Shown here piece after piece: positions 10,028-17,788 of a stretch of DNA of 40,237 bases; the stretch's first letter is position 1; every line of letters starts with the position of its first letter. This DNA is from Methylococcales bacterium (lineage in GTDB: Bacteria; Pseudomonadota; Gammaproteobacteria; Methylococcales; Methylomonadaceae). The position numbers were made by a program, and so were the translations under genes. Location: NCBI GenBank assembly GCA_028715725.1, contig JAQURG010000030.1, positions 1 through 40,237 on the forward strand, in the 5' to 3' direction. The notes beneath the pieces are model-generated. The model searched no databases, was not told the origin of the DNA, and worked only from the letters and a program-made list of their open reading frames with translations.

Positions 10028-10585
10028 ATGGCCAATAAAGACCTCCACTTGATAACAGTAACCCGGACCTGGCTAAAAACCCTCATCATTGCCTACAGTA
10101 TTTGCCCGTTTGCTAAACGTGAACTGGATCGCGGCAGTATTCATTTCAGCGTTAACCATGATACAGAAATTGAAAACTGTCTGGCGAACCTGATGCTGGA
10201 ATGTGACCGCCTGGACTCTGACTCGAATATTGAAACGACATTGCTGATTTATGGCAGTGCTTTTACAGATTTTGGCGACTATCTGGATTTTGTTGAGCTT
10301 TCCGAAACGCTATTAATTGACCAAGGCTATGAAGGCATTTACCAGCTAGCGAGTTTTCATCCGGATTACTGTTTTGAAGGGGCTGATCCGGACGATCCGG
10401 CCAATTACACCAACCGATCACCCTACCCTATGGTGCATCTGCTGCGGGAATCCAGCATTGAGCAGGCCACTGCCAACTATCCGCATCCTGAACATATTCC
10501 TCAGCACAATATTAAGTTAACGCGTGAGTTGGGGCTTGCCAAAATGCGGGCATTATTAGCCGCTTGTTATTCTTCGGATAACTAA
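10028..10585 (+). CDS. DUF1415 family protein
   Basis: A 185-residue soluble protein matching the DUF1415 family. The start of the domain (TLIIAYSICPFAKRELDRGS) and the later segment with ASFHPDYCFEGADPDDPANY are typical. The CPF motif near residue 26 and the conserved His and Cys residues are suggestive of a redox or metal role, but none is established. It stands between the DUF6164 gene (divergent) and the GGDEF-EAL gene (convergent), and is probably transcribed alone. The Shine-Dalgarno sequence is weak; the ATG is chosen because the conserved domain begins soon after it. Confidence 0.82.
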   Translation: MANKDLHLITVTRTWLKTLIIAYSICPFAKRELDRGSIHFSVNHDTEIENCLANLMLECDRLDSDSNIETTLLIYGSAFTDFGDYLDFVELSETLLIDQGYEGIYQLASFHPDYCFEGADPDDPANYTNRSPYPMVHLLRESSIEQATANYPHPEHIPQHNIKLTRELGLAKMRALLAACYSSDN

Positions 10586-10690
10586 ACTCCACCCAAAGCC
10601 GATACACTCGCTTTATCATGATGAAGGATGGGGTTAGAACGAAGCATTAGTTGTTGGAGTACGAACGCTGCAATCTGATAAAACTTCGGA

Positions 10691-12382
10691 TCAAGCGGGA
10701 AAAGTCAGTGATGCGCTGCGTTGCAGCAAGTCAGCGAACGCTTCTGCGGCTACTGGCCGGCAGAAATAATAACCCTGGCCTTCTTCGCACTGCTGATCCA
10801 GAAGCAAGGCGAACTGTTCCGGCGTTTCCACACCCTCCGCAACAACGCGTTTCTTGAGGCTCTTGCCCATGCTGATTACCGCATTGACAATACAAGCATC
10901 ATCCGGATTGCGAGTCATCCCCTCTACGAACGATTGATCAATCTTCATAGTATCGATAGGAAACTGTCTTAAATAACTTAGACTGGAATAGCCGGTGCCG
11001 AAATCATCGACCGCAAGCTTTACACCAATATCCACAAGCGCATTCAGCAAGGCAATGGTGGACTCGGCATCCTTCATGAGGACGCTTTCGGTCAGTTCGA
11101 GCTCCAGATAGTTCGGCTCCAGGCATATATCATCAAGAATCGTTTGTATATTTTCGAGAAAGCCCGTAGCCAGGAATTCAAGTGCGGAGGTGTTAATCGC
11201 CATAGTGACGGGCGGCAAGCCTCTCTTTCTCCATGCCTGGACCTGATGACAGGCTTCGCGCAGCACCCAGCGGCCGATCGGCAAAATCAGTCCGCAGTCT
11301 TCAGCGATGGATATGAATTGATCCGGCAGCAACAGCCCTTGTTGCGGATGCTGCCAGCGGATAAGCGCTTCGACGCCGACAATTTTGCCGCTGTTAAGGT
11401 TTATTTTCGGCTGGTAATACAACATAAATTCCTGACGAACCAGTGCATAACGCAGGCTTGCCTCGATAGTTTGCCGCTGAACAGCTCTTATATTCATCTC
11501 CGGCCTGAAGAACTGATAATTGTTGCGCCCTTTTTCCTTGGCATAGTACATCGCAATATCCGCATTCCTGATCAGTATTTCCTCATCCTGACCATCGTCG
11601 GGGTAGATGCTGATGCCAATACTCACGCCGATATGAATATCGTGGCCGTCGATTTTGTGAGATTCCGTAAAGGCCGCCAGTATCTTTTGCGCGCACAACC
11701 TGACGTCTGCTGCGTGTTCAATATTGGGAAGCAGCAGCACGAATTCATCTCCGCCCAGGCGGCATACCGTGTCCGAACTGCGCATACTCGCCGTTAAACG
11801 TTTCGCTATCGATTTTAGCAACTGGTCGCCAACCGCATGCCCCAGGGAGTCGTTAATATATTTAAACCGATCCAGGTCCATGAACATCAAGGCAACTTGC
11901 CTTCCCTGGCGACCTGCCAACTCAATTGCCTGGCTGAGCCGGTCCTGCAACAGTATCCGGTTGGGCAGTCCGGTGAGAGTATCGTGATGGGCCAAATGAT
12001 TGAGCTGAAGTTTAGCCTTTTCGACTTTTTCAGCCAGTTTGTGTGCTTCAATCGTGGCAATGACCAGATTTGCATTGGCTTCCTGCAACATAATCATCTG
12101 TTTATTTAATCCATGATACGCCTTCTCCCCCATACAAATTTCCTGCTCAAGCGAGTTGACTTTTTCTTCGTTCAATTGGCCGGCATTGACGGCGATATGA
12201 TCCAAATCGGCGGCGTCTTTATGCAATCTCTCCGCATCTTCCTGTGCACCTGGAACAGTTCCTTCATCATTAACAACAGCGCCATCACTGCTGCTTTCTA
12301 CAGGGATTTCCGACGCGCTGTCTTTGTCCGGGCTCGCCGGGTTACCGGTACCGGAAGAGCCGCCATTGTCATTTGTGTTCAT
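10691..12382 (-). CDS. GGDEF-EAL protein (diguanylate cyclase / c-di-GMP phosphodiesterase)
   Basis: A cytoplasmic cyclic-di-GMP turnover enzyme of 563 residues. Residues ~1-60 are acidic and disordered, ~70-130 look coiled-coil, ~130-295 are GGDEF and ~305-555 are EAL. The cyclase signature GGDEF is intact (~210-214) and preceded by RSSD, an inhibitory I-site in the right place. The EAL half keeps its catalytic set: EALIRW, the Asn of AINTS, ELTES, DDFGTGYSS, KID, AEGVET and QGYYFCRP. Both halves may be active. There is no PAS, REC or membrane sensor, so control must come from the N-terminal region or a partner. It is the last gene of the KaiC-like operon, 17 bases after it. I start at the ATG (12382), with GGAG 5 bases upstream, not at the adjoining GTG. 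Confidence 0.93.
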   Translation of the reverse strand: MNTNDNGGSSGTGNPASPDKDSASEIPVESSSDGAVVNDEGTVPGAQEDAERLHKDAADLDHIAVNAGQLNEEKVNSLEQEICMGEKAYHGLNKQMIMLQEANANLVIATIEAHKLAEKVEKAKLQLNHLAHHDTLTGLPNRILLQDRLSQAIELAGRQGRQVALMFMDLDRFKYINDSLGHAVGDQLLKSIAKRLTASMRSSDTVCRLGGDEFVLLLPNIEHAADVRLCAQKILAAFTESHKIDGHDIHIGVSIGISIYPDDGQDEEILIRNADIAMYYAKEKGRNNYQFFRPEMNIRAVQRQTIEASLRYALVRQEFMLYYQPKINLNSGKIVGVEALIRWQHPQQGLLLPDQFISIAEDCGLILPIGRWVLREACHQVQAWRKRGLPPVTMAINTSALEFLATGFLENIQTILDDICLEPNYLELELTESVLMKDAESTIALLNALVDIGVKLAVDDFGTGYSSLSYLRQFPIDTMKIDQSFVEGMTRNPDDACIVNAVISMGKSLKKRVVAEGVETPEQFALLLDQQCEEGQGYYFCRPVAAEAFADLLQRSASLTFPA

Positions 12383-12399
12383 CACTGCTCCTACATCAA

Positions 12400-13866
12400 T
12401 CAGTCATTCTTGCCGGAGCGCCTTCTGGGCCGATCCGACATAATTCCGTCATACCCGGATAGCGCCTCGCCAATAACAATATCTTCGTTATTAATCTCAA
12501 ACAACCGAATGTCCTTGCTGTGCTGACTGCCACGGATTTTAACGACAGATAAGACGCGTTTGAACTGCCCGGCAATTTGAATATAACGTTGCACAATGAG
12601 GGCATCAGTGATAAAAGAACTATTAAACGGACTAAAGCGCAAATCCGTATAGCGGTCTTCCAGCTCTGTGGTCATTAATATAGTCACACCCATGCCCGTC
12701 AGTTCACCAGTCAACCTGTATATAGCTCCGCGAAAATCATCCCTAAACTCGGGCGCCAGAGCCAACTCAAATCCGGACAAGGAATCAATGACGAGGCGCT
12801 TTGCCTGCATTCTTTTGATTATTCCGATCAGATTATAGATAATTTCATCAATCGATAAATCCATGACGCTGGTGTCGATTACTCCGACTTTTCCTTCCCG
12901 GACCAATACATTAAGCTTGCTGCTCAGCAGTCGACCGGGGCTTTTCTCAAAAGCTGCAATGACACCGGGCTCACCCCTATGTATGCCTTCGGAGAGAAAC
13001 TTGGACGCCAGAATCGTTTTTCCGGAACCGGACGGTCCGGTCACCAATAGTGAGTAACCAGCCGGCAATCCACCGCCCAGCATTTCATCAAGGTCAGGTA
13101 TTCCCATCGCAATACGCTTTTTGGAGGTAGATATCTTGATTGCTGACTCAATCAATTTGCTCTGTTTTATAATCGCTCGCGGGAAAACTGTAATTCCTTC
13201 ATTACAAATACGGAAAGTATGTAACCCCGGTGAATGGGCTTGACCGCGCATTTTGATTATTTGCAGCTTGCGCACCATTGAATCGCGATGCAAGCTCTGT
13301 GAAAGCCATAGAACGCCGTCCGCTACTGTACAGAGAGGGCTTGATTCTGATTCTGATAACGGATACTCACCAATTAAAAATGTGGTTGCTTGCCAACTGG
13401 TCATTTGTATAACCAGTTGATGCAAAAACTGATGTAACACGGACACACCCTGTTCCAGTATTGCTAACTGCATGACCGGCCGAAACGAATCGATAAATAC
13501 CAGACGTGGGGTATATTCTCTCACTTGTTCGGCTATACGAGACAATACATGATCAAAATCTTTGCTCAGCAGTTCTTCAGACAGGTTGACGAAGCGAATC
13601 GAGTCATCAATTTTATTAATGTCAAAAAACGAGAACTGCTGCTGATAGCGGAGCATTTTTAAAGCAGGCTCACCGAGCACAGTAAAAAATAAGGCTCGAT
13701 TATCCTGATTTGCCAGCGCAAACATGACCTGGTGAGCAAGGGTAGTCTTGCCGCTTCCCAGCGTACCGGCGATCAGGTTAAATGAAAATTCCGGCAGACC
13801 GCCGCCCAGTACACTGTCCAGGCCGGGAACTTCAGTTTTAAGACGGCGGATGTTTACATCAGGCAT
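12400..13866 (-). CDS. KaiC-like double-domain RecA ATPase
   Basis: A 488-residue protein with two KaiC/RadA-type P-loop domains in tandem, the architecture of the cyanobacterial clock ATPase. Walker A motifs are GTLGSGKT (34-41) and GPSGSGKT (277-284); each domain begins with the typical GLDSVLGGGLP or GIPDLDEMLGGGLP pattern. The pair of acidic catalytic residues of KaiC is altered: in domain 1 the aligned site reads LGE (64-66), in domain 2 it reads FEK (306-308). At the KaiC phosphosites, Ser417 aligns with Ser431 but Phe418 with Thr432. No kaiA or kaiB is in the window. It overlaps the preceding gene by 8 bases and leads the GGDEF-EAL gene; GAGGT 9 bases upstream supports the start. Probably a switch protein, not a full oscillator; that role is inferred. 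Confidence 0.9.
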   Translation of the reverse strand: MPDVNIRRLKTEVPGLDSVLGGGLPEFSFNLIAGTLGSGKTTLAHQVMFALANQDNRALFFTVLGEPALKMLRYQQQFSFFDINKIDDSIRFVNLSEELLSKDFDHVLSRIAEQVREYTPRLVFIDSFRPVMQLAILEQGVSVLHQFLHQLVIQMTSWQATTFLIGEYPLSESESSPLCTVADGVLWLSQSLHRDSMVRKLQIIKMRGQAHSPGLHTFRICNEGITVFPRAIIKQSKLIESAIKISTSKKRIAMGIPDLDEMLGGGLPAGYSLLVTGPSGSGKTILASKFLSEGIHRGEPGVIAAFEKSPGRLLSSKLNVLVREGKVGVIDTSVMDLSIDEIIYNLIGIIKRMQAKRLVIDSLSGFELALAPEFRDDFRGAIYRLTGELTGMGVTILMTTELEDRYTDLRFSPFNSSFITDALIVQRYIQIAGQFKRVLSVVKIRGSQHSKDIRLFEINNEDIVIGEALSGYDGIMSDRPRRRSGKND

Positions 13867-14281
13867 TTTTTGAAACCTCGACAGAGTTATCCCAGACGCT
13901 ATCGCCCCAGGCGGCTCGTAGAATACGGATCATTAACTGCTCGCCGATCAAGGAGGCCAAAATATCAGTAAAAGTGATCATTAGCTGACTATTGGCCTCG
14001 TGGGCTTGCGCAGGATTTTGTCCTTCAAGATATGTTTTTAATTCTTCGAACCGGTGATCACTTTTTGATAGCTGTGGACCGGGCGCGAGCCAGGGAAATG
14101 TTGGCTGGACAAGAAATACACTTCTTTCATACAGCGAAGTAAAGCCATTTTTACCAATAATGGCAGTGACCTGGATTGCCAATCGCTCCCATAAGTCAAT
14201 CGCGTTATCAACAATCGCCTCAGCCTCCTGCGCCATGAGACTCTTGATCAGTTTGTGCCGGGGCAGTTCATTGGTATTCAT
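13859..14281 (-). CDS. Unrecognised helical protein, first gene of the KaiC-like operon
   Basis: I do not recognise this protein of about 140 residues. It looks soluble and mostly helical, with an amphipathic N-terminal half (AEAIVDNAIDLWERLA) and an aromatic segment FLVQPTFPWLAPGP in the middle. No Walker, metal or signal motif is visible. Its stop overlaps the start of the KaiC-like gene by 8 bases, so the two are probably translationally coupled and may act together. The start is uncertain: I take the ATG at 14281, but a GTG at 14311 is in frame and neither has a good ribosome site. A partner or regulator of the ATPase is the natural guess. Confidence 0.7.
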   Translation of the reverse strand: MNTNELPRHKLIKSLMAQEAEAIVDNAIDLWERLAIQVTAIIGKNGFTSLYERSVFLVQPTFPWLAPGPQLSKSDHRFEELKTYLEGQNPAQAHEANSQLMITFTDILASLIGEQLMIRILRAAWGDSVWDNSVEVSKNA

Positions 14282-14582
14282 GAGAGAAAGCAGATAATAA
14301 GGCGCTGTCACGACATTGATGAAATATAGCCGCCGTTTTACTCATTTTTAACCACAAAAAATATATGTCAGATTCACTACGCCATCCAGTATTGCTTATA
14401 CAGGGGTTATGGTATGGATAAGAGTTAAGAAGATGTCTTGCTGTGTTGCATATACTCCGAACGCCATGCTGAAGTAGTTGCTCAGTTTAAAACCGGATGA
14501 AACATCTTAAGCTAAAGATAAAAAACAAGTCTGTACGTTACCCGACAAATAGAATAATAAAAAACCGCACCATATCAGCAGA

Positions 14583-14618
14583 CAAAAAAAAGCGTCCTAT
14601 CGGAAGAAGCAGGACGCT
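14583..14618 (-). terminator. Intrinsic terminator of the candidate small RNA
   Basis: Arms AGCGTCCT (14591-14598) and AGGACGCT (14611-14618) pair perfectly over 8 bp around a 12-nt loop. On the minus strand the stem runs straight into eight T residues, the classical form of a Rho-independent terminator. No minus-strand protein gene ends here, which is why it is assigned to a short RNA. Confidence 0.75.
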
Positions 14619-14660
14619 AAGGGTACCAAGCCCAGGAGAGAGCCACAACAATATGAGTTA
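14583..14660 (-). ncRNA. Candidate sigma-54-dependent small RNA (about 80 nt)
   Basis: A short transcript is predicted on the minus strand from near 14660 to near 14583. It begins about 12 bases after a near-consensus sigma-54 promoter and ends in a strong intrinsic terminator. The body contains GGGCTTGGTACCC (14633-14621), able to fold into a small hairpin, and a pyrimidine-rich stretch GGCTCTCTCCT before it. No open reading frame with a ribosome site is present on this strand. I do not recognise the RNA as CrcZ, Qrr, GlmY or another sigma-54-controlled RNA. It could also be the attenuated leader of the KaiC-like operon, whose first gene starts about 300 bases further on. Confidence 0.5.
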
Positions 14661-14670
14661 ACTAATATTC

Positions 14671-14687
14671 AGCACTTATAGTGCCAA
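14671..14687 (-). promoter_or_regulatory. Sigma-54 (RpoN) promoter
   Basis: On the minus strand the site reads TTGGCACTATAAGTGCT. The known sigma-54 consensus is TTGGCAC, a purine, four free bases, then TTGC and A/T. The site keeps the GG and GC doublets exactly 10 bases apart and differs only at the purine and at one T of the -12 element. Sigma-54 promoters need an enhancer-binding activator; I did not find a clear activator site upstream. The sequence is also nearly palindromic, so a repressor site is a lesser alternative. Confidence 0.6.
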
Positions 14688-14902
14688 CATAAAGTTATCT
14701 TTAAAATTCAATGACTTACTATCAACTTAACCGGCCATTCGCATAAATTTTGCACCAAAACAGACTATTCATGCTGATTGACTGTCTCGACTTAGTGCAC
14801 TTTTTTCAAGATCGGTCCAATGAAATTGAGGCCAATGCCTGTGCAAGTTAACTCTTGCATCAACGATTGCAGAAAAATATATAAAGGCGGCAATGACAAG
14901 GA

Positions 14903-16123
14903 ATGGTTTCGGACAAATCGCTGTTGTTGGGATTGCTTGTGTGGAATGTTAAACTGATAGCTTATTTAACCTTATATTTAAAAATTCCATTGCCGCCTCT
15001 AAGTCTTTATATCCACATTCCCTGGTGTATTAAAAAATGCCCTTATTGCGATTTTAATTCGCACGCAATTAAAGCCGATACCCCTGAAGCCGGCTATATT
15101 GACGCCTTGCTAAGCGATTTAGCCAGAGACCTGCAACTGTATGGCAACCTTCGCCCCATCAGCAGTATCTTTATGGGTGGCGGTACGCCCAGCCTGTTTT
15201 CACCGGAATCCTTCGATCGCTTGTTATGCGGCATAAAAGAACAGGTGATGCTAAAAGATGGCCTGGAAATAACCCTTGAAGCCAATCCCGGCACTTTCGA
15301 AAGTCATAAGTTCGCCGAATTCAGGGCCTTGGGCATTAACCGCTTATCCATCGGCATACAGAGCTTTGATGATAGACTGTTAAAAAAACTGGGCCGCGTG
15401 CATTCTGCACAAGAAGCTGTTGCAGCCGCTGAAATCGCTCGCCACGCCGGCTTTGAGAACTTTAATCTGGATCTGATGTTTGGCTTGCCCGATTCCAGTC
15501 CTGATAACAGCAAAAAAGACGTGGCAACCGCAATAAGTCTGAAACCTGCGCACATTTCTTTTTATCAGCTGACGCTGGAGCCCAATACCTATTTTCATAA
15601 ATATCCTCCGCAATTACCCAATGACGAGCTTATTTTTAACACACAAAAAGATTGCCAGAAGCTGCTAGCCGATCATGGCTATCAACAGTATGAAGTTTCC
15701 GCCTACAGTCAACCGGGCTTGCACTGCCGCCATAATGTAAATTACTGGCAATTCGGCGATTATTTGGGAATTGGCGCGGGTGCCCACGGAAAAATAACGC
15801 AAACATTACCCCATCAGATTACGCGTAGTTTTAAGCCCAAAAGCCCGGAACAGTATTTAAATGATACGCATAAGAACAGCGGAGACCATATGATTGCTGT
15901 AGCGGAGCTGCCTTTAGAGTTCCTGATGAATCATTTACGGCTGAAGCAAGGTTTTACTGCAGAAAGCTATCAGTCAGCAACCGGTCTTGCCATAGCCACA
16001 CTGGAGCCGGCGTTATCGGAATGCCTGCAACAGGAATTGATTATTCATCAGGATAATCGGTTTTATTGTTCGGAACGGGGCTGGAACTTTATGGATAATG
16101 TTCTGGAAAAATTCATGCGTTAA
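14903..16123 (+). CDS. hemW: Radical SAM heme chaperone HemW (coproporphyrinogen III oxidase-like)
   Basis: A radical S-adenosylmethionine protein of the HemN superfamily, HemW branch, thought to deliver heme to client proteins rather than oxidise coproporphyrinogen. The cluster motif CxxxCxxC is CIKKCPYC (Cys42, Cys46, Cys49), followed by the GGGTPSL segment and the C-terminal HemN domain. Length suits the family. The start is doubtful: the conserved protein begins at PLSLYIHIPW (residue 32), while the 30 residues before it are unusually hydrophobic. A promoter-like pair places the transcript start near 14890, almost at this ATG, so a later start (GTG at 14939 or TTG at 14990) may be the true one. 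The gene appears to stand alone. Confidence 0.9.
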   Translation: MVSDKSLLLGLLVWNVKLIAYLTLYLKIPLPPLSLYIHIPWCIKKCPYCDFNSHAIKADTPEAGYIDALLSDLARDLQLYGNLRPISSIFMGGGTPSLFSPESFDRLLCGIKEQVMLKDGLEITLEANPGTFESHKFAEFRALGINRLSIGIQSFDDRLLKKLGRVHSAQEAVAAAEIARHAGFENFNLDLMFGLPDSSPDNSKKDVATAISLKPAHISFYQLTLEPNTYFHKYPPQLPNDELIFNTQKDCQKLLADHGYQQYEVSAYSQPGLHCRHNVNYWQFGDYLGIGAGAHGKITQTLPHQITRSFKPKSPEQYLNDTHKNSGDHMIAVAELPLEFLMNHLRLKQGFTAESYQSATGLAIATLEPALSECLQQELIIHQDNRFYCSERGWNFMDNVLEKFMR

Positions 16124-16438
16124 AGTTCATATCCGTCATTAAAAAAGCGGCTTCTTCAAACGAGAAAAACTGGAAGCTCTTTGCCCGCACTGTGGCAACA
16201 GACTAATAACTTGATTTTGTATCTTGTAATGGGGCCGGCCCGCAAGTATGATGGGTGCTAACGAATAATAAGGCGAGCCGTAACAGCCTGAACTGCTCAC
16301 TCAAGGCATTAAAGCACAGGCAAGAAAATATCCATTCCTCCAGAAGAGGCCGCAGACCGCCGTCATCGCGATGTTAAAAACAGAGAATCATTGAAATCAA
16401 AATGTACCTGTCAGCCCTAACTCTTAATGGAGCCAATT
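16124..16438. other. Intergenic region between hemW and ppk2
   Basis: About 315 bases without a gene. A short open stretch just after hemW ends in codons for LCPHCGNRLIT and a stop, which looks like a zinc-ribbon end, but it has no start codon and a stop 7 codons before. GGGGCCGGCCC near 16232 is a short GC-rich palindrome. I see no clear terminator for hemW and no convincing promoter for ppk2. Confidence 0.4.
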
Positions 16439-17335
16439 ATGATAAAGCACAGATACATGAAGCTTTTTGGTGTAAAACCCGGAAAGAAAATTCAGCTTAA
16501 GGACTATGATAGCGGATGGAACCAGATCGAGGAACTGAAGAAACTAGACAAGAATAATTTAAAAGAGCGCGCCAACGTTATTCTGGAACAGAATCTGCAT
16601 GATTTGACCCAGGTGCAGCAATTGCTGTATGCAGATGATCGTTATTCCGTACTGATTGTTTTTCAGGCCATGGACGCCGCCGGTAAAGACGGCACTATCA
16701 AGCACGTCATGCGCGGCGTCAACCCGCAAGGGTGTCAGGTTTTCAGCTTCAAGAGGCCCTCAGTCGAAGAACTGGACCACAACTTTCTCTGGCGCTTCAT
16801 GAAAAGCCTGCCGGAAAGAGGCCGGATCGGTATCTTTAATCGCTCATATTATGAGGACGTGCTCGTGGTCAAAGTCCACCCTGAATTGCTTCAGAACCTG
16901 CCTGATGGCAAAAGAGACAAGTCATTCTGGGCGGCGCGCTATGAAGACATAAATGCCTTCGAACACCACCTGGAGCGCAACGGCACAGTCATCCTGAAAT
17001 TTTTCCTGAATGTTTCCAAGGAAGAACAGAAAAAACGCTTCATGGAGAGGCTGGATCGCCCTGAAAAAAACTGGAAGTTTTCGGCCCCCGATCTTGCCGA
17101 ACGAGAACACTGGGATGATTATATGGACGCCTATGAAGACGCGGTTAACGCCACCAGCACTGAATGGGCGCCCTGGCACATCATTCCCGCCGACAATAAA
17201 TGGGTAATGCGCGTCGTAGTAGCCGATATTATCGCCTCGACCTTGAGCAACCTCGACCTCAGGTTTCCCGAAGTAACGGAAGAGCGGCTCAAAATGCTGG
17301 ACGAAGCACGTAAAAAGCTTGAAGAAGAAAAATAA
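16439..17335 (+). CDS. ppk2: Polyphosphate kinase 2 family protein (PPK2)
   Basis: A PPK2-family phosphotransferase of 298 residues that moves phosphate between polyphosphate and nucleotides. Walker A is AMDAAGKDGT (77-86), Walker B-like IFNRSYYED (132-140), and the lid region LDRPEKNWKFSAPDLAEREHW follows later. The whole pattern resembles class III enzymes, such as that of Meiothermus ruber, which phosphorylate AMP and ADP; the class call is from memory of that sequence. I start at the second in-frame ATG because GGAG lies 6 bases upstream; the ATG at 16427 overlaps that ribosome site. A lipoprotein gene, then phosphoketolase, follow in the same direction. Confidence 0.9.
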   Translation: MIKHRYMKLFGVKPGKKIQLKDYDSGWNQIEELKKLDKNNLKERANVILEQNLHDLTQVQQLLYADDRYSVLIVFQAMDAAGKDGTIKHVMRGVNPQGCQVFSFKRPSVEELDHNFLWRFMKSLPERGRIGIFNRSYYEDVLVVKVHPELLQNLPDGKRDKSFWAARYEDINAFEHHLERNGTVILKFFLNVSKEEQKKRFMERLDRPEKNWKFSAPDLAEREHWDDYMDAYEDAVNATSTEWAPWHIIPADNKWVMRVVVADIIASTLSNLDLRFPEVTEERLKMLDEARKKLEEEK

Positions 17336-17425
17336 CTTCCAGGCAGAACATTATCCGTTAATAACGCAAGCATTAGCCCTATGCGAAGAAGGAATCAAGC
17401 TCTTCGCCTGATTGGAGTCAATCAA

Positions 17426-17680
17426 GTGAACAATAAGCTTATCGAGAAAAAAATAACTTCCGGCTTATGGCTTGTTCCAGTCATGGGAGCTCTGCTGACC
17501 GGCTGTGCGACAAAAACCCCAAGCGCACCTTCGGTGACAGATCAGGCCGTCGCATTTGTTTCCTATGGTAGAGCACAAATGAGTGAGGACAAGGTCGTCT
17601 TCATCAATGAAAACATGAATTTAAATCCGGCTGATCCCGATTACGATGCTTTCTGGCATGAATATTATGCTTACGAATAA
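17426..17680 (+). CDS. Small putative lipoprotein
   Basis: A predicted lipoprotein of 84 residues, not in any family I recognise. The N-terminus is KLIEKK, then a hydrophobic stretch (SGLWLVPVMGALL) and the lipobox LTGC, so the mature protein would begin at that Cys and be anchored in a membrane. The mature part is about 57 residues and acidic, ending DAFWHEYYAYE. The start is a GTG with GGAG 9 bases upstream; an ATG at 17381 would put 15 extra residues before the signal peptide. It lies between ppk2 and the phosphoketolase gene. Confidence 0.65.
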   Translation: MNNKLIEKKITSGLWLVPVMGALLTGCATKTPSAPSVTDQAVAFVSYGRAQMSEDKVVFINENMNLNPADPDYDAFWHEYYAYE

Positions 17681-17788
17681 CACCAGGGACATAATTTCTA
17701 CGGATAATACGCTTTTGTGAAGAACTTATCTGTTGTTCTCAACTATCAAATTTTGTTTAAATCTATTTGAATTTTAAGAGGTATGCCT

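Larger units (their letters stand above)
14312..14902. other. Long intergenic region between the KaiC-like operon and hemW
   Basis: This 590-base region separates two divergent transcription units. It holds the sigma-54 promoter, small RNA and terminator described separately. It also has a possible sigma-70 promoter for hemW: TTGCAT at 14855-14860, a 17-base spacer and TATATA at 14878-14883. The part between 14312 and 14580 has no gene and no hairpin that I can see; it should contain the promoter of the KaiC-like operon, but I cannot pick one out. Confidence 0.4.

Noticed and set aside
11144-11797. A 217-codon plus-strand frame
   Set aside because: It lies entirely antisense to the GGDEF-EAL gene, whose motifs are complete; the frame has no recognisable domain.
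16147-16211. Short frame encoding LCPHCGN, like a zinc-ribbon end
   Set aside because: No start codon and a stop 7 codons before; too short to tell from chance.
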